Shown: piece by piece, positions 33,784 through 47,508 of the stretch
How the letters are laid out: each line of letters begins with the position of its first letter
Numbering within the stretch: the stretch's first letter is position 1
DNA from: Cranoglanis bouderius
Taxonomy: Eukaryota; Chordata; Actinopteri; Siluriformes; Cranoglanididae
Direction: 5' to 3'
Length of the DNA: 64,000 nt
Assembly: GCA_023630585.1 (NCBI GenBank)
Contig: CM042546.1
Span: 11,391,310-11,455,309, forward strand
Position numbers and translations under genes: made by a program
Notes under the pieces: model-generated
Told to the model about the DNA's origin: nothing
Databases searched by the model: none
Seen by the model: the letters and a program-made list of their open reading frames with translations, nothing else

Positions 33784-33978
33784 CTTCATTGGTCACAGCT
33801 GTGTTAGGCACTGTGTGTGTGTGTGTGTGTGTGTGAGGTGTGTCTCTAGCAGTAACCATTAACTCTGTTCAAATAGCCTTTGCGTAAATGATGATGTCAA
33901 AAAAATAAAAGCTTCCCGGATGCAGACACACACCAGCAAATCCACTTCAGCATGAATAACACACCTACACACACTACT

Positions 33979-34024
<46 letters not shown>

Positions 34025-34306
34025 TTGAGAAGAATACTGAAAAATAAAAAAGATGACAAACACACAACTCATTATAACAATTTATAGTATCGTAACAATA
34101 GTTATAACATTGTGTATTATTTTTGCTGTATATGTTACAGATCTATCACTTCCCACTGATTACACACATCAGTACATAACCATTTCTAAAAAATTTTTTT
34201 AAATTTAAAAATAAAAACCATATTAAAATAATATGCACAAAATTTTGCGTGTTGTTCAGAAACTCTAGCATTGTCGCATTTTATTTCACGCATCACTGCT
34301 CTCCCT

Positions 34307-34970
34307 GGGCCTGATTCACGAAAATCTCCTTAAGAATGGAGTTAAGAAAGGTCTTAAGATAAAGTCTAAGAAGTTCGTAAGAATGTTCTTAAGTGCAATT
34401 CTTGAAAAATTCTTAAGAAGTTCAGTAGTGTAATAGCTATAGCAAATTCAACACCGCCAAATCTTAAATGTATCAGTTTATTATCCTTTTTTTTAAAGCA
34501 GCAATCACCTCCCGATCATTTATTCGAATGTAGAGGGTGTGAGACGTGTTCGTTAACAACATTAACCGACATTAAACGTCATAGGAGGATTTAGTTGCTG
34601 GAAAGTGGAAACAATTCGGCTAATTTGACATGGAGGAGAAGAACAGAAACAAAAACTTCAATAGGCAAGAGCTAAAATACTGTAGTACTAATACATTATT
34701 TATTACATGTTACAAGTTTTATAATTTTGTAATGTTTAATATTTGAAACAACCCAATAAATCCATTCAAACTCTTACCTTTTAGGGATCTACAACAAGTT
34801 GGCAGTTATCCTAACTTTAAGAGGTTATTTAGGATGATTTTTAAAAACATTCTTAAGAAGAATTTTTGGGAATACAAAATATTCTTAACTTTAAACTAGA
34901 TTAGAAAATAAGAAGAAAATGGCAGGTAAGAAGAATTTTATTCTTAAGAATGTTTGGTGAATCCGGCCCC
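34307..34970 (+). mobile_element. Harbinger-like non-autonomous DNA element
   Basis: The ends are inverted copies: GGGCCTGATTCAC at the left and the reverse complement of GGGGCCGGATTCACC at the right, followed inward by CTTAAGAA-rich subterminal repeats on both sides. An ATG at 34631 opens a short frame (MEEKNRNKNFNRQELK) resembling the start of the Myb-like protein that accompanies PIF/Harbinger transposases. Assignment rests on that short match and the end sequence. Confidence 0.6.
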
Positions 34971-35282
34971 TGAAACTTTATACAGAGATCTGACCCAGCT
35001 TTAGCAGATGTGATGTCAAATTGCAAAAAAAAAAATAATAATAATAATAATAAATCAACCCTTCATATATTGAGAAAGTATAAAATCTAAAAATGCACTA
35101 AATTGTCAGTTATACACCATTACAGACGTAACAACTATCTACTGCTCTACGTAAACGTGATGTCAGTGTGTACATGTGCACAATAGAAAGGTCAGTTAAA
35201 GTTAGTTTCAGGTACAAACACATTTTTGTTACGGACATTACAGGAAAGATGAACACTTCATACTAACAAACAAGTGTTTCTT

Positions 35283-35327
<45 letters not shown>

Positions 35328-35774
35328 CTCTGTACAACAGGATGGATTGAAGGATTGAATTTTCTTTAAACTCAATCTATTTGCCTCCAAAAAAATAAAA
35401 AGTGTGTCAGCCGCCTGTGACCCAGAAACAAGCTCTCTGGATTTTGAGGACTCTTTCTCTGAAGCTTAGGTAACGTTAATTTACAGCTCCTTCTCTAGGA
35501 AAGCTGCAGTCCCACATCGCCAACCTGTTAAAATCTAATCCCTAATCCACAGCATCATTAACAGCAGGAAAATCATACATACGATTTTAAAAAGGGCCGT
35601 GCTAGATCTCTCGCTCCCACTGAGACGAGGTGATGTACGAAGGAAATGTCTGAAAGCGCCACAAGTCAACAGGATAAAATTTTAGATGCGTTTCAGTGTC
35701 ATAAATCAGTGTGTGATTCGGTTTTCTGCAAAAACAGCTGTTTGGATTTTTAAAAGTGTTAACTTATAGAAATG

Positions 35775-36130
35775 GGAAGCCACGCCTTTTTCACTAAGGC
35801 TGACAGATACAGAAGACACACCTCCTCCATTAGGACTGACAGCCACACCTCCATCAGTGGGATGGACAAGCACAGAGGCCACACCTCCTCCATTAGGACT
35901 GGCAGACACAAAAGCCACACATATTATATTGAGACTGAAAGGCACAGAGGCCACGCCTCCTTAAATATAATTGAAAAAGTATCAAAGCCACGCCTCCTTC
36001 ATAAGTACAGCCAGACAAGTGACGCGTATCTCTGGATCATCAAAAGCAGCCCAGCCAATTATAAATTTGACCTACACTGAGGTCACACCCACTTTATTAG
36101 GACTCATAGGCACAGAGGCCACACCTTCTT
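35775..36130. repeat. Inverted cluster of the 36-bp GC-rich repeat
   Basis: About nine units of 33 to 42 bases with CACACCTCCTCCATTAGGAC, GGCACAGAGGCCAC and similar cores. These are the reverse complement of the GGAGGCGTGGCC / GTCAGTCTTA repeats found in zfyve26 introns. Spaced less regularly than the array at 8.2 kb. Confidence 0.75.
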
Positions 36131-36970
36131 CTTTAACTGAAATAAACAGATGCATAAAGGAAAAGAGAGAGAGACCCACATTCGCTAATGTTAATAATAA
36201 ACACTGTACAGAGACGTCTGACAGCATCATGTAAATATCCATGATAATACTTTACTCTGTAAACACATTGTTAAAATAACTATATTTGAAAACTCAGACA
36301 AAGACATGAAGTATATACAGTGTGTACTGGAAACATAAAGAGCAGCAGGTTGTGGATCTTTCAGTAAAATTGTGTGGAAATAATTTCGGCCTCCAGATTT
36401 ACAAAAGTTTCACTAATTTTCTCCCGCCGTAAATTACCAAGCATGTTCAATTTAGCCACGCCCACCAAACTCAATAAAATGCAAAGAGAGCTGAAAATGG
36501 TGACTAAACGCTAAATCTTCCAATAATGCAGCTCAGCCATTGCAGCATGTCAGCTAGCACAGACACGCACACACTAACTCTAACACTTCCTCCTTTTATA
36601 GGGTGCCATTACTTTTGTCGAATTATATTCGCCTTAATTTATGGCTTTGTTTTGGATCACTTGGAGTCATATGAAATGACTGAGTTTCACAAAAACGTTC
36701 CTTCAGTTAGTGTGTAATTGCAATACTGTAAATAAGCGATTTAAACTCCATAATCCGTAAATAAAATCGCAGTAACTCATCGCCGGTGAGACGAACTGAA
36801 GCCAGTAAGTCGTGGTTTACATTAGTGAGAATCCTTATATGGAAATTTAGGAGCGAAAGGTGGATACAAACGTTTTCCCCAAATAACTGGATTTTCATTA
36901 ACACCAGATTTCCTGTGTAAATGCTCCTGTGCACAATTTATGAATACATTTGTACATATCCAGTGTATAA

Positions 36971-37006
<36 letters not shown>

Positions 37007-37062
37007 GTGTGTGTATTGCTCCAGTCCCGTGTCAGATGCACACCCAGTCCACCTGTTTGTCT

Positions 37063-37086
37063 TTCTCTCTCTCTCTCTCTCTCTCA
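37063..37086. repeat. (CT)n microsatellite fused to the tc2n stop codon
   Basis: In gene sense the coding sequence ends TCC TGA and continues as GAGAGAGAGAGAGAGAGA, so the stop codon forms the first two units of a (GA)n tract that opens the 3' UTR. Confidence 0.9.
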
Positions 37087-37461
37087 GGAGTGGCTCAGTC
37101 TGTGCCATGCTGTAACCACTTTCTCTGGGTGTGTGATGGAGTCGGTCCACTGCTCCACAGCGTCCGGTGACGAGCTGTCGAAACCCAGGACGACCTGCAC
37201 ACACGAAAGTACGCGCATCGGCATGTTTGATTTTTGACGCAATAAAATTTTACACGCGGTTTTTACACACACGTATGAACAGAAGGAACACACACTTTCA
37301 CTCCGTGCTGTAGCGCGCTGTGACGTCGCTACATGATGCTCATGTACAGGTGTTTAATGCGAGCTCAGGTCTCAGTGATAAGCCTGTAAATGTTCAACCT
37401 CATTCAGAACGAGTTCAACTGTGCGTTGTTATATAATAACCTGCATGTTAATGTGTGCACA

Positions 37462-37492
<31 letters not shown>

Positions 37493-39685
37493 AAGTAACT
37501 AGCACTCCAGATATTTAAATATTTAGATATTTAAATATAAACAGAGCTGTTATGATGGTAAAAGTAAGTCTCCAACATACCTTAGCCAGCTTGATATGCC
37601 AACTTTCTTCTCAAATCCCACCTCCTCACTACATTGTAACCAATCACGATCCTTCCTGCTCCATGACTTGCAATGTTACGTGCATTACAAAGTCTCTCTT
37701 TTGATAATGGTTATTTAGCGCCTGAGCGTGCACTGTTCTCCACACCCACCTGTCCGAGTAGGTACTTCCTGCGTATAGATCCACGGCTGTAGAGTTTGAC
37801 TGACAGCTGGATGTTGTAGTCCTGACTGGTGACTGGCAGGAGCATGGACTCCGCCCACTGCACCTGCCTTCCGGACGGCTTTGCCAGCTTCGTTTTCCTC
37901 TTCATTATAAAGCGTCCGTCGCTGAACATCTCGACTTTCACAAAGAAACCTGAAGAGGAAATGAAGCGATGTTAACTGATGTACAAACAGCACGCACTAA
38001 AAGCACTTAATCACGCAAAGCTGTAGAAAATAAAATATTTAATCGCACACTGATCAAGTGATCATGTTGTGAAAGGCTTTGAGGAGATCTAAGCAAACCC
38101 CATCATAGACCTGTTTAGAGATGTGACTCACTCTGTGTGAGGAGTGAGGATGATGATGGTAGGTTCTGGCCGGTGAGGATCTGGAGCTGGATTCGGCTGC
38201 TGACCGGCTGGAAGCAGGTGGATAACTGGAGCTCAGCGTGACAAACCTACACAAAACACAGTCAGCGATACACACAGTTTACTGGGGGGGGTCAAGTTTT
38301 TGATCAACTTAGTCGTTTTTACTTTCGGATGTATTTAAATATCACGTGCAGATGTTATAAATTGTTATAAATGAAATACGTGTGAACCAATCACAATCTA
38401 TGTCCATCCAGCGTCCTCTTAATGGACTGTCATGACATTAGAACTGCGCCACATCTCCACGGGCACAAAGTGGATCTTAGACTTATAAAAAAAAAAAAAA
38501 ATTTAATGGAAAGTGGCTGTTGGGGAATATAGCAGAGAAATGTAATCTCTAAATCTACAAGCTGAAAGTGTATCATCACGTTCTCTCAGCACTAATAACA
38601 ACTTTTTTTTGTCTCTTCTTCTTCCATGAAGGTGATCAAATCAAAATGAAAAAAAAAAAAACAAACAATTTGAGTCACGTGTTTTTTTGTTTGTTTTTTT
38701 TTATATATATGAAATGCTAGCGGAGATTAGAATCCCAATGATACCCATCCATACCTCGGTGTAAAGCTAGCTGTAATGAATACCTTTTTTTTTACAGTGC
38801 TTTTTACACAGCTTGGTATTTATGATTAGCTAAGGTACTCCAACGACAAGCCCTTCTTGTAATGGGGCTAGCTTATTTAATAGCAAAGCTCAATCTGAAA
38901 TGATACAAACATTGAGTTTCGTCTCAGTGTGGACGAAAGGTTGTCCTGCGGATGGGAAATGTTAATAACGCAAAAAGGCTTTAAAGTGGATAAAAAGAAT
39001 CATACTGAAGTGGAAGGCGTTTATGAGCTCTAAAGTTCTTCTGAACGTGTGAGGACAGAAAAGCGAGGCCTGGCAGTTTAATACACGCCACTGTGAGTAT
39101 ATGAGAATTCGTGAGGGATGCGAACGGCATGATTAGCTCGGACTCACGTGTGTCTTGCAGGGTGGACTCAGGTCCAGCCAGTGCTCGGTCTCCTGCGATG
39201 CGAGCGTCCGGAGAGATAGCACACACTCGCCCTGCGTGCGTTTGCGAGGGGTGTGTGTCTGCAGTCGCAGCACCAGTGCACAACCGTGCAGCTGGTCCAG
39301 GTTTAGAGTGAATACGAACGTCTCCATAAACACCACTTCCTGAAACAGAGAGAGAGAGAGAATTATGCATGCGTGGTTTACATGCTGACATACAGTAGTG
39401 TGTGTAGTTGTGTGTGCTTGTGTTGACAAATCCATCATTTTATCAGTATTTGATCTTGTCCAGACAGGTGTTTTGTTTGCAAATACAAACGTAGGACTGG
39501 CTAAGAGATGGTTTCAATTTTATTACTGTGGTATAAGAGAAATAAAACACTTCAGGACGTGCTGCTGATGGAAAATAATCAACTTCTGGATGGTAACAGT
39601 AACTCCGCTTCATTATTCCTTACATACTGACTATAGAAAACTGATGTGGAGTGTTTCCCGGGTGTTTGCTGTTTGTTATGGAGAG

Positions 39686-39729
<44 letters not shown>

Positions 39730-40386
39730 TAAAACAGAAGGACTGTTTCTCACTGGTGTCGCCTCTTTTACTGAAGTCTTAAACTGCACAGGTTTTACCA
39801 TGGTGATGACCCCTTTAAAGCCAACCCTCTGCTGCTCGCCACCATCCGAGTACACACACAGATCTTTACACTGACACACACACACAGAGAAAGAGAGAGA
39901 GAGAGACTGCATTCATGATTAGGATCTGCTATCACAGTGAGCCTGAACAATGCTCTTCAAGGAACAAATTGTGGGATGGACGGAAAAAAATATCCAACTG
40001 ATTCAACAATGACTCGAATATAAATAATTACTAATACAAAATATTAATATATCTACCCAAATCACTATCCCGAGTTTTATCAGTTATCTGAATTGAAAAG
40101 AAAATGTTACTGAAGAGTGAAAAATATTGTCTTAGAACTACAGACCTGTAGAGCAAGAAATGTGTTATATAGAGGTTAGGGAGAATGAGACAGAGAGAAA
40201 GAGCAAGAAAAGGGGTCACAAAAAAAGAAAAAAAAATCTGTTACAAGACAGAAATGAGGAAGCACAAAGAAAAAAACATTATGAGGAAGGCATGTGAGAA
40301 AAGAAAAAGGAAAAGACGAAAACAAAAATAGAACCATGGGAGATTAAAATGAAAATGAATAATGGTGCCAGTAAAAAGACAGAAAC

Positions 40387-40439
<53 letters not shown>

Positions 40440-40774
40440 TAGGGGGGAAAAACATGTTTATGTAGGGAGATGAGGAAAAAGTCATGATAAAGACAGGCAG
40501 ACGAAGCAAAATAAAATGGAAAAAAATTAATTAAATGAAATTAAAAAGGAATAAAAGTGAGGAAAAAGTAAAGAAGAGAAGAGAAAAAGAGCAGAATGTA
40601 AGATAGAGATACAGTGAGGGGAAATAGAAGTGACAAGGAAAAGAAATAGTTATAAAAAAAGAGAAAGAGTAAGGGGGGAAACAACGGAACAAAGACAGCA
40701 ATAAGAGCGATAAAGTGTAAGAGAACGATAATGTTACAGAAGCAGGGGAAAATGGGTGAAGAGAGAAGGAGAAA

Positions 40775-40836
<62 letters not shown>

Positions 40837-40983
40837 AGGTAAGTTATGGAAACAGGAGAAAGAGAGAAAGGTCAAAGAAAGGAAAAAGCTGAAAGTGGGG
40901 ATTGTGTGTGATGGTGTGTGTGGGACAGAGGGTGTATTGAGGAGGATGAGAGTGGACACAAAGGCTCAGTGTGTGTGTGAGAA

Positions 40984-41036
<53 letters not shown>

Positions 41037-41558
41037 CGCAGTGGCTCCTCGGCGCGCGGCTGTAATCTTACCTGCACCAGTGTGATCCACACCTGCTCCA
41101 CCGCCTCCTGGTAGCTCAAACGCACACACACCTTCCCCAAATCCCGCTCCCGGTCATCACTCGACACTGTGCTGGATTCTAAAAAATAACGTCCAAGTCT
41201 ATATTTCTGACAGTCAGATGGTGAAAAATGGCACGATCATAAAAATCATCCATGTTTCCTGATATATAAAATATGAAAATTTGAATTAATAACAATAATT
41301 AGATCCAGTGGATAAACTTCAGTGCTCCGAGTGAGAAAAAGCTTCACTTCTCTACATGGAATTTTAACATGGAATCATTCAGGGGTTAAAGTGGCTTCAT
41401 GTTAACACACTGTGGTCTTAAGGCGTTAAAGACATAATGGTTATTTGCAGCTCAAGTTTTTCCACCATGAATAGTTACCTATGCTACGGCTGCTCCCAAA
41501 GGAATCCCGAATGGAGGACGTGCTGCTCGGGACACTGTTCACGGAGTCATAGCGCTGC

Positions 41559-41601
<43 letters not shown>

Positions 41602-44600
41602 CTGACCTACAGATCTCATCCTACACACGTTTATAGCAGCACTGATGCTGACTGTGAAAATTTCAGGAAATGTCTAAAAGCAGGAACCACACTTGGTCCT
41701 AGACCTCCACTTCTGTATTTTACATCAGTTCTACGGTCCAAAAGGTACCAAAGATCCAGTGGCAGGGGTTTGTATATCCTTACTCATCCTTACTCAGATA
41801 TGATGAAGATGAAGAGCTGATGAAGAGTGATGAATCCTCTTTAGAAGGTAAGTTGTCCTGACCTGGCACTACTTGACACGTAAAATAATGCCGGCTAAGC
41901 TGCAGTTATATAAGACAAAATTGCTATCAAATAAATATGGGCCTATTTTGCCTTTTGGCAAAAGTCATTCAATGTTCCTTTAACATTTATTCACATCTAA
42001 AACAACAAAATCCATCAAATTAAACAAATAGATAAATCCAAAAATGAATAGATCCATCCAAAACTTTTTTTTTCAAAAAGATAACATTCTATATGGATGT
42101 AAGTCAATAGCCAAGAGTGACATCACAGTGAGTTACACATGCAATATAAAAAGAAATCAAATCAGCACAGATTATTGACACTTATTTGGTTAGACTGTTG
42201 AATCGGTTTTCAGATAAACAAAGTTTTTGTGCACTGTGACGTCACTGTGGAACATATATTTACATCAAAACATAGGTGTTCTAGTATATAGTGATCTATA
42301 GCGGCCTTCCAGATACACCCGGACAGACGGATAAACACAAGAGTTGGAGTACGTAAGCGGTTTTACACGAGATTGGAAAAAAACACTGGTCACGAAGCAG
42401 CAAGTTAAACAGCAAATTATTCAACGTGTCTAAAAAAAGTTCAACGCTGTTCAAACTGTAAGCTTATATCATCAAAACCTTGCCTCAAAACGTGGTGTTT
42501 CTCTCAGTAACAAATCAAACTATGCTATAATCAAGCTACATTATTATCCAATACATTATTATCAGGCCACGCCTCCTCCCTGAGTCTGGCGCTGGTGTGG
42601 AGTGATACCAAACTCTTTGCTTCTATTACTTCCTAGCTACATTAGCCTCATAGCTCCAATATACTGTTAATCTAAGGAATACTCTAAGGGAGTAAACTTC
42701 AAACTACTAGTTAGATGAGAATATGATCCTTTAAAAGTGTTTTCCTTACATCATGAAAGGAATCGCGTTTGCCGTAGAGCTCATGCTGGAGCTGCACATC
42801 CCACATCCCATCTATATAGACGTAGATACATTTAGACTTTAATGCATTCCCCGCTATCAAATATCAAATATCCGCTCTTACTAATGACTTGTTGAAAAGC
42901 TGACTCAGTATTATTTCAGTGTCTCGGGTGAGAAACGAGACCTCGCCCCGGTGCACCTGGCATTGTGATAGTCATGTGACGTCAGTGTGATTCACACCGC
43001 GTTCATAACGCTCCCAGCTAAACTTGGCTTGTCGATGTAATTGCGCTTTTTAATATCGTGAGTAAACATGCTCTGTTTGTTCTCGTTCTGTCCAAGAACA
43101 AATCAAACCGCAGCCAAACAGAGAGAGGAACAGAAGATGGCCGACTCTTCATGTGCATTATGGCGGCTACATACACCAACTGAAGCATATTTAAACAAAA
43201 ACACACAAGTATACATGAGTAGCATACGTCTATACATGCAACCTGATACGAGAGGTTTTATAAGCAGCTTTATATTGAGGTAAGAGAATAGGAACTTCAT
43301 GACACGCCCATAAACACTAAATAACAATTTGAAAAGGGTTTTTACGACTTTAGTTTGAGAAGTGGCTTACATGTCTCACAAGCTTGATATTACACTGTTA
43401 TGACGCATTATAACAATTATAAATGGAGGCAAAGCATTTTAACAAAGATTTATGAGAACAACATTTTGGGAACGGTGCAATAACATGTTCATAGCCATTC
43501 ATGTTCTTTGAATGATAAATTATAAATTGCAATTGTTATTCAATGCATATGAGTGCCTTATGAAGTCACTATATTCTCTTATGTCAATAAAAGAAAAATA
43601 TGTTCAGAAAATACAGCATGCCATATTTTTCTATATCTTGTGTATTATCGTATAAATATGTTATTTGGTGCTTATAAATGTTTTATGAAATCACTAGAAC
43701 ACTAGCAACTGCATTTTAATAATAAATAAGTAGAAAATTACCAATAAAGACTTTGGAAGGAAGAATGAATGTTATTCCTAAAACTAAGCAGGAAACTCAT
43801 GCAGGATTTTATGTCATAAACATGATTATGACCTTCCTAAAGCCTTTTACATTTCTTCATTAAGGCTTGTGTAAGCTGATTTGAACAGGTGAGGTGTACA
43901 GGTGTGTACGTCACGGTGAGCTCACCTGAATGTGGCCGTGAGGACTCGACAGATCCAACATGGAGGCGCTGAGTCTCTGCTTCACGCTCTGGTCGAAGGC
44001 TGGAGGAGAAACGAAGCTAAAGTTTCATCGTACAGCTGTGTACTGGATCATGAATCAATAAATAAAGATAAATGTTTGTAACGTGCTGTGATAGTTTTTG
44101 GCATGCTGTTACAGTTACACAGGATCCCTCCTCTACTTTTTCACATACTGCTGTTAGAGATTTTGTTTAAACGCCACTGAATCGCTACAGAATCAGTGCA
44201 ACACATACACAGCAGCACAACAGCAGGTTTAAGGTTTGAGGTTCAGAGCGAAGCCCTGCCTGTGTACATGTCAAGGAATGTCCATATAGACTGAAGCAAA
44301 CAAAGAAGGGTAAATATTTGCAGAGTGTGGTGTCCAGAAGCATGTCATGTGGAAACCGAACATTTATGCCGTCTCCGTGCGGGGAAAAAAGATTCTTTAC
44401 GGAAAGCTATAAAGTGATGAATGATAAAATGATAAAATACACCACATGGGAATAATAAATGATTTCTCGGTGGAGTCGAAGCTTATTTACTTTAGTGGCA
44501 TCGTAAAACGATCCCTCCTTAAATCTGTTACCTGAAGAATTAATCAGAATGACTCATTATGTGCATGTGTGTACAGCTGGATAAGCTACATGAACTATGC

Positions 44601-47453
44601 GGTTCAAAGTGCATTCCAAAAAAAAGTATAATTACAGTATAATTTAAAAAATTTAACAGAAATCCGAAGAATTAATGAATAATCGATTCTAAAACTAATT
44701 ATGAATGAACCATAAAATTAATAAGTAAATGAGAGTAAATAAGGGTAATAAAATATTTGTAAGTCAGGAGAAAAAAAACCCATAAAAATAAATATAAAAA
44801 ATATATTAAATTATACAACAAATATAAAAAAAAAAAGAGTTAAACTGCTGTAAAATAGGTGCAAAATGCCAAGAAATGTTCGCTCATAACAAGGTTTCTA
44901 ATTTGTTTTGAGCTGAATCAGGCTGTATGCATGTGAGCTTATAATATTAGTCCTTATATTATTAGTTATTACATCCATACACATAAAATGAGGATTTTGT
45001 ACAACATTCCACGCTAATAAAATCATAACAGTAGCTAAAAATAGATAATAAAATAATTAATTGATAATACAACCCAAAGTTCTTTGTACGTCTGTCTATG
45101 TATGATAACGTTATAAAATTTCTATATGTAAGATGATGAGCTTTATAAACGTAAACATGAACATAAACAACGCCGCAGATGACCCACCTGACGTGTGTCC
45201 GACTCTCAGCATGGGTCGTCTCACGGTCCTCGGGGATACGTAGCTGATCACATGACCCAGGTTAAAGGGGGAAGTGGGGTCATATGCGATTTGACCCACA
45301 GTAGATAGCTCCGCCTTCCTCTCTGCATACGTGGCTCTTGCTGAACCTGTTCCAGCACACTCACATGTATGAATAATGAAACTGCACAATTTAGATTTTT
45401 CTTTTTCATCTTAACGTTGGGTTAAGGTAAAACCTAGAAAATGAAAACACAATGCCTTGTGAGAAAGTTCCCCTCCTGAGCTCTACAGTGATGTTGACTC
45501 GATCCCTCAAGCTTCCACGGCTTTATCTAACAAACACTGCTCATGCCAATAAAATACTGGAACAGTTCATAAGAATGTTCTGGGGATTTCATGAGGGAAA
45601 GGATGGCGACAAAAGCGAGGAATGCTGGAACACAGCCATGAATTTCCTGTTACTGTCTTACCCATAAGGCAACTGTGTTTGTTCATCTGTTCCAGGTTTC
45701 TAGACTTATGACTACTTGTTACATCGCCTTCTCCTTCTGTTTGAAGTAATGAAACGTTTGGGGGCGTGTTGTTATGGGAAATTAATCGTCGGCAGGGCAA
45801 TATGATGAAGCAGAGGCACTGTTACCACCCTCAAGTTTACACAACAGCATGTCCAAAAGCGTTTTATTCCCCTTATACCACAGCGATTTTTTTTAATCTG
45901 TTTATAATTTATAGTGGAACGTCCATGAAACAAGTTAGTTCCTGTTCTCACTTACGTTAAAGCAGCCATAAACAGTCGTTCCCTCACCAGCCTCTCTTCC
46001 TCTCTCTCAAAGTTAATAAGACAAAAGAAATGCATCATGTCATGTTACTGGGAAACGTCTATCCTGAAGATGTTGGAAAACTTAATGTTACAGCTTTACA
46101 ACAGAAAATCTTTTACACTAATCAAGAAGTCTAGATTCATGAAAATGCAAATTGTAATCCCAGACCTCCTTTCCATTGCCTGATGATGTCCTGCATTTGC
46201 ATACTGGAACCTGATTGGCTCTTACAGTTTATGACACAAGCACACTCGCCTGTCACGTGTTCAACACTAACTCTTTCTATTGTTCTGTGAGCTCTCCCTG
46301 TTTCTTAAAAGGACATAACTTCTTCACTCATATTCATTCCACTTAGAGAATTTAATCAAAGTTTCAAGATTTTTTCATTTATATGACTGCTAAAGAAGGC
46401 TTGCTGAACTCACCGTGTAGTCCGGCCTGGTAGCTGGAGTACTGCATCCCTTGTGGCTGTATGTAGGAAGATCTGAACGAAGGGAGTACGAAGGGTATTT
46501 CTTTGCCATCGGGAGGCAGTTTGGAAAGAAGATAATCCTCCGAGATGCCCAACGCAGTTTTCTTCACTTCGGACTCTTGCAGCGATGCAAAGGGTCGAAC
46601 TGTAATGACTTCACCGGACACACACACACACACACATCACTTATATTGCTGAATGAGCATGTGTATCTGCAGTGTTGAACGAATTACTGCAGGGTTAATT
46701 AAACTCAAACGGTACTGAATTATCACGTAAACCATCAATTGAGGTCTTACTGTAATAAGCAATCTGGTACAATTCAATACAAATCGATTTATTTATCATT
46801 TGCGCTTTATGTTAAGACATATTCACAATGAAATGCTTGCGGCGAGGCTTGTAACATTATAAGTCACAAAATATACAAAACACACACACACACACAGAGA
46901 AACAATACAACATGAGAGCACATGATTAAATGTAAAAGTACAAATACCATGTACAATGTAACTAAGTGGATAATCCCCTACTTGTTTTCCTGAAATTCTG
47001 GATATGTTTCAGGGTTTTTTTGCACATAATTTAACACTACTGACCTGAATATGGTCAAGTACATGCCTGGTTTAGATCTTACTCAAAAGCCCACTACCAT
47101 TTTTGGTTCCTAAGGAGATTCTTCAGAAGCTAAAAAGTGCAGTATGGTGTCCCACAGGGTTCGGTTCATGGCCCTGTTTTGTTTCTGCCTTTAAACGCAG
47201 CCTCTTATGTGAATTGCCAACATCTATACCTAAGAATGCCAGCTCTAAATGTGTTTTAAAAATCAGACTATAAACCCTACATGTTTAACCTGGGCTATTA
47301 ATAATTATGAAATTAATTAGATGAATCTTCTTTAAATATACTTAGATTTATAGTTAACGCATTATAGACTTGAAAAATAGATTCATTTATTTGTGATTTA
47401 GGATAACTTGTTATATGCAAAGCGCATTATTGTTGTTGTTGCTGTTCTTGTTG

Positions 47454-47508
<55 letters not shown>

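Larger units (their letters stand above)
29187..37060. other. Gene-free spacer between plek2 and tc2n
   Basis: Nearly 8 kb with no supportable gene. It holds a SINE (30044-30228), a LINE-type 3' tail (31540-31858), an unclassified repeat with similar ends (31890-33160), a terminal-inverted-repeat element (33205-33550), alternating TG and AC microsatellites (33613-34020), a Harbinger-like element (34307-34970) and a 36-bp repeat cluster (35770-36130). Part of the right end is tc2n 3' UTR. Confidence 0.75.

Noticed and set aside
40531..40959. 142-codon open frame rich in Ser/Leu/Phe on the minus strand
   Set aside because: It translates a purine-rich/pyrimidine-rich tract with (GA)n runs in a tc2n intron.
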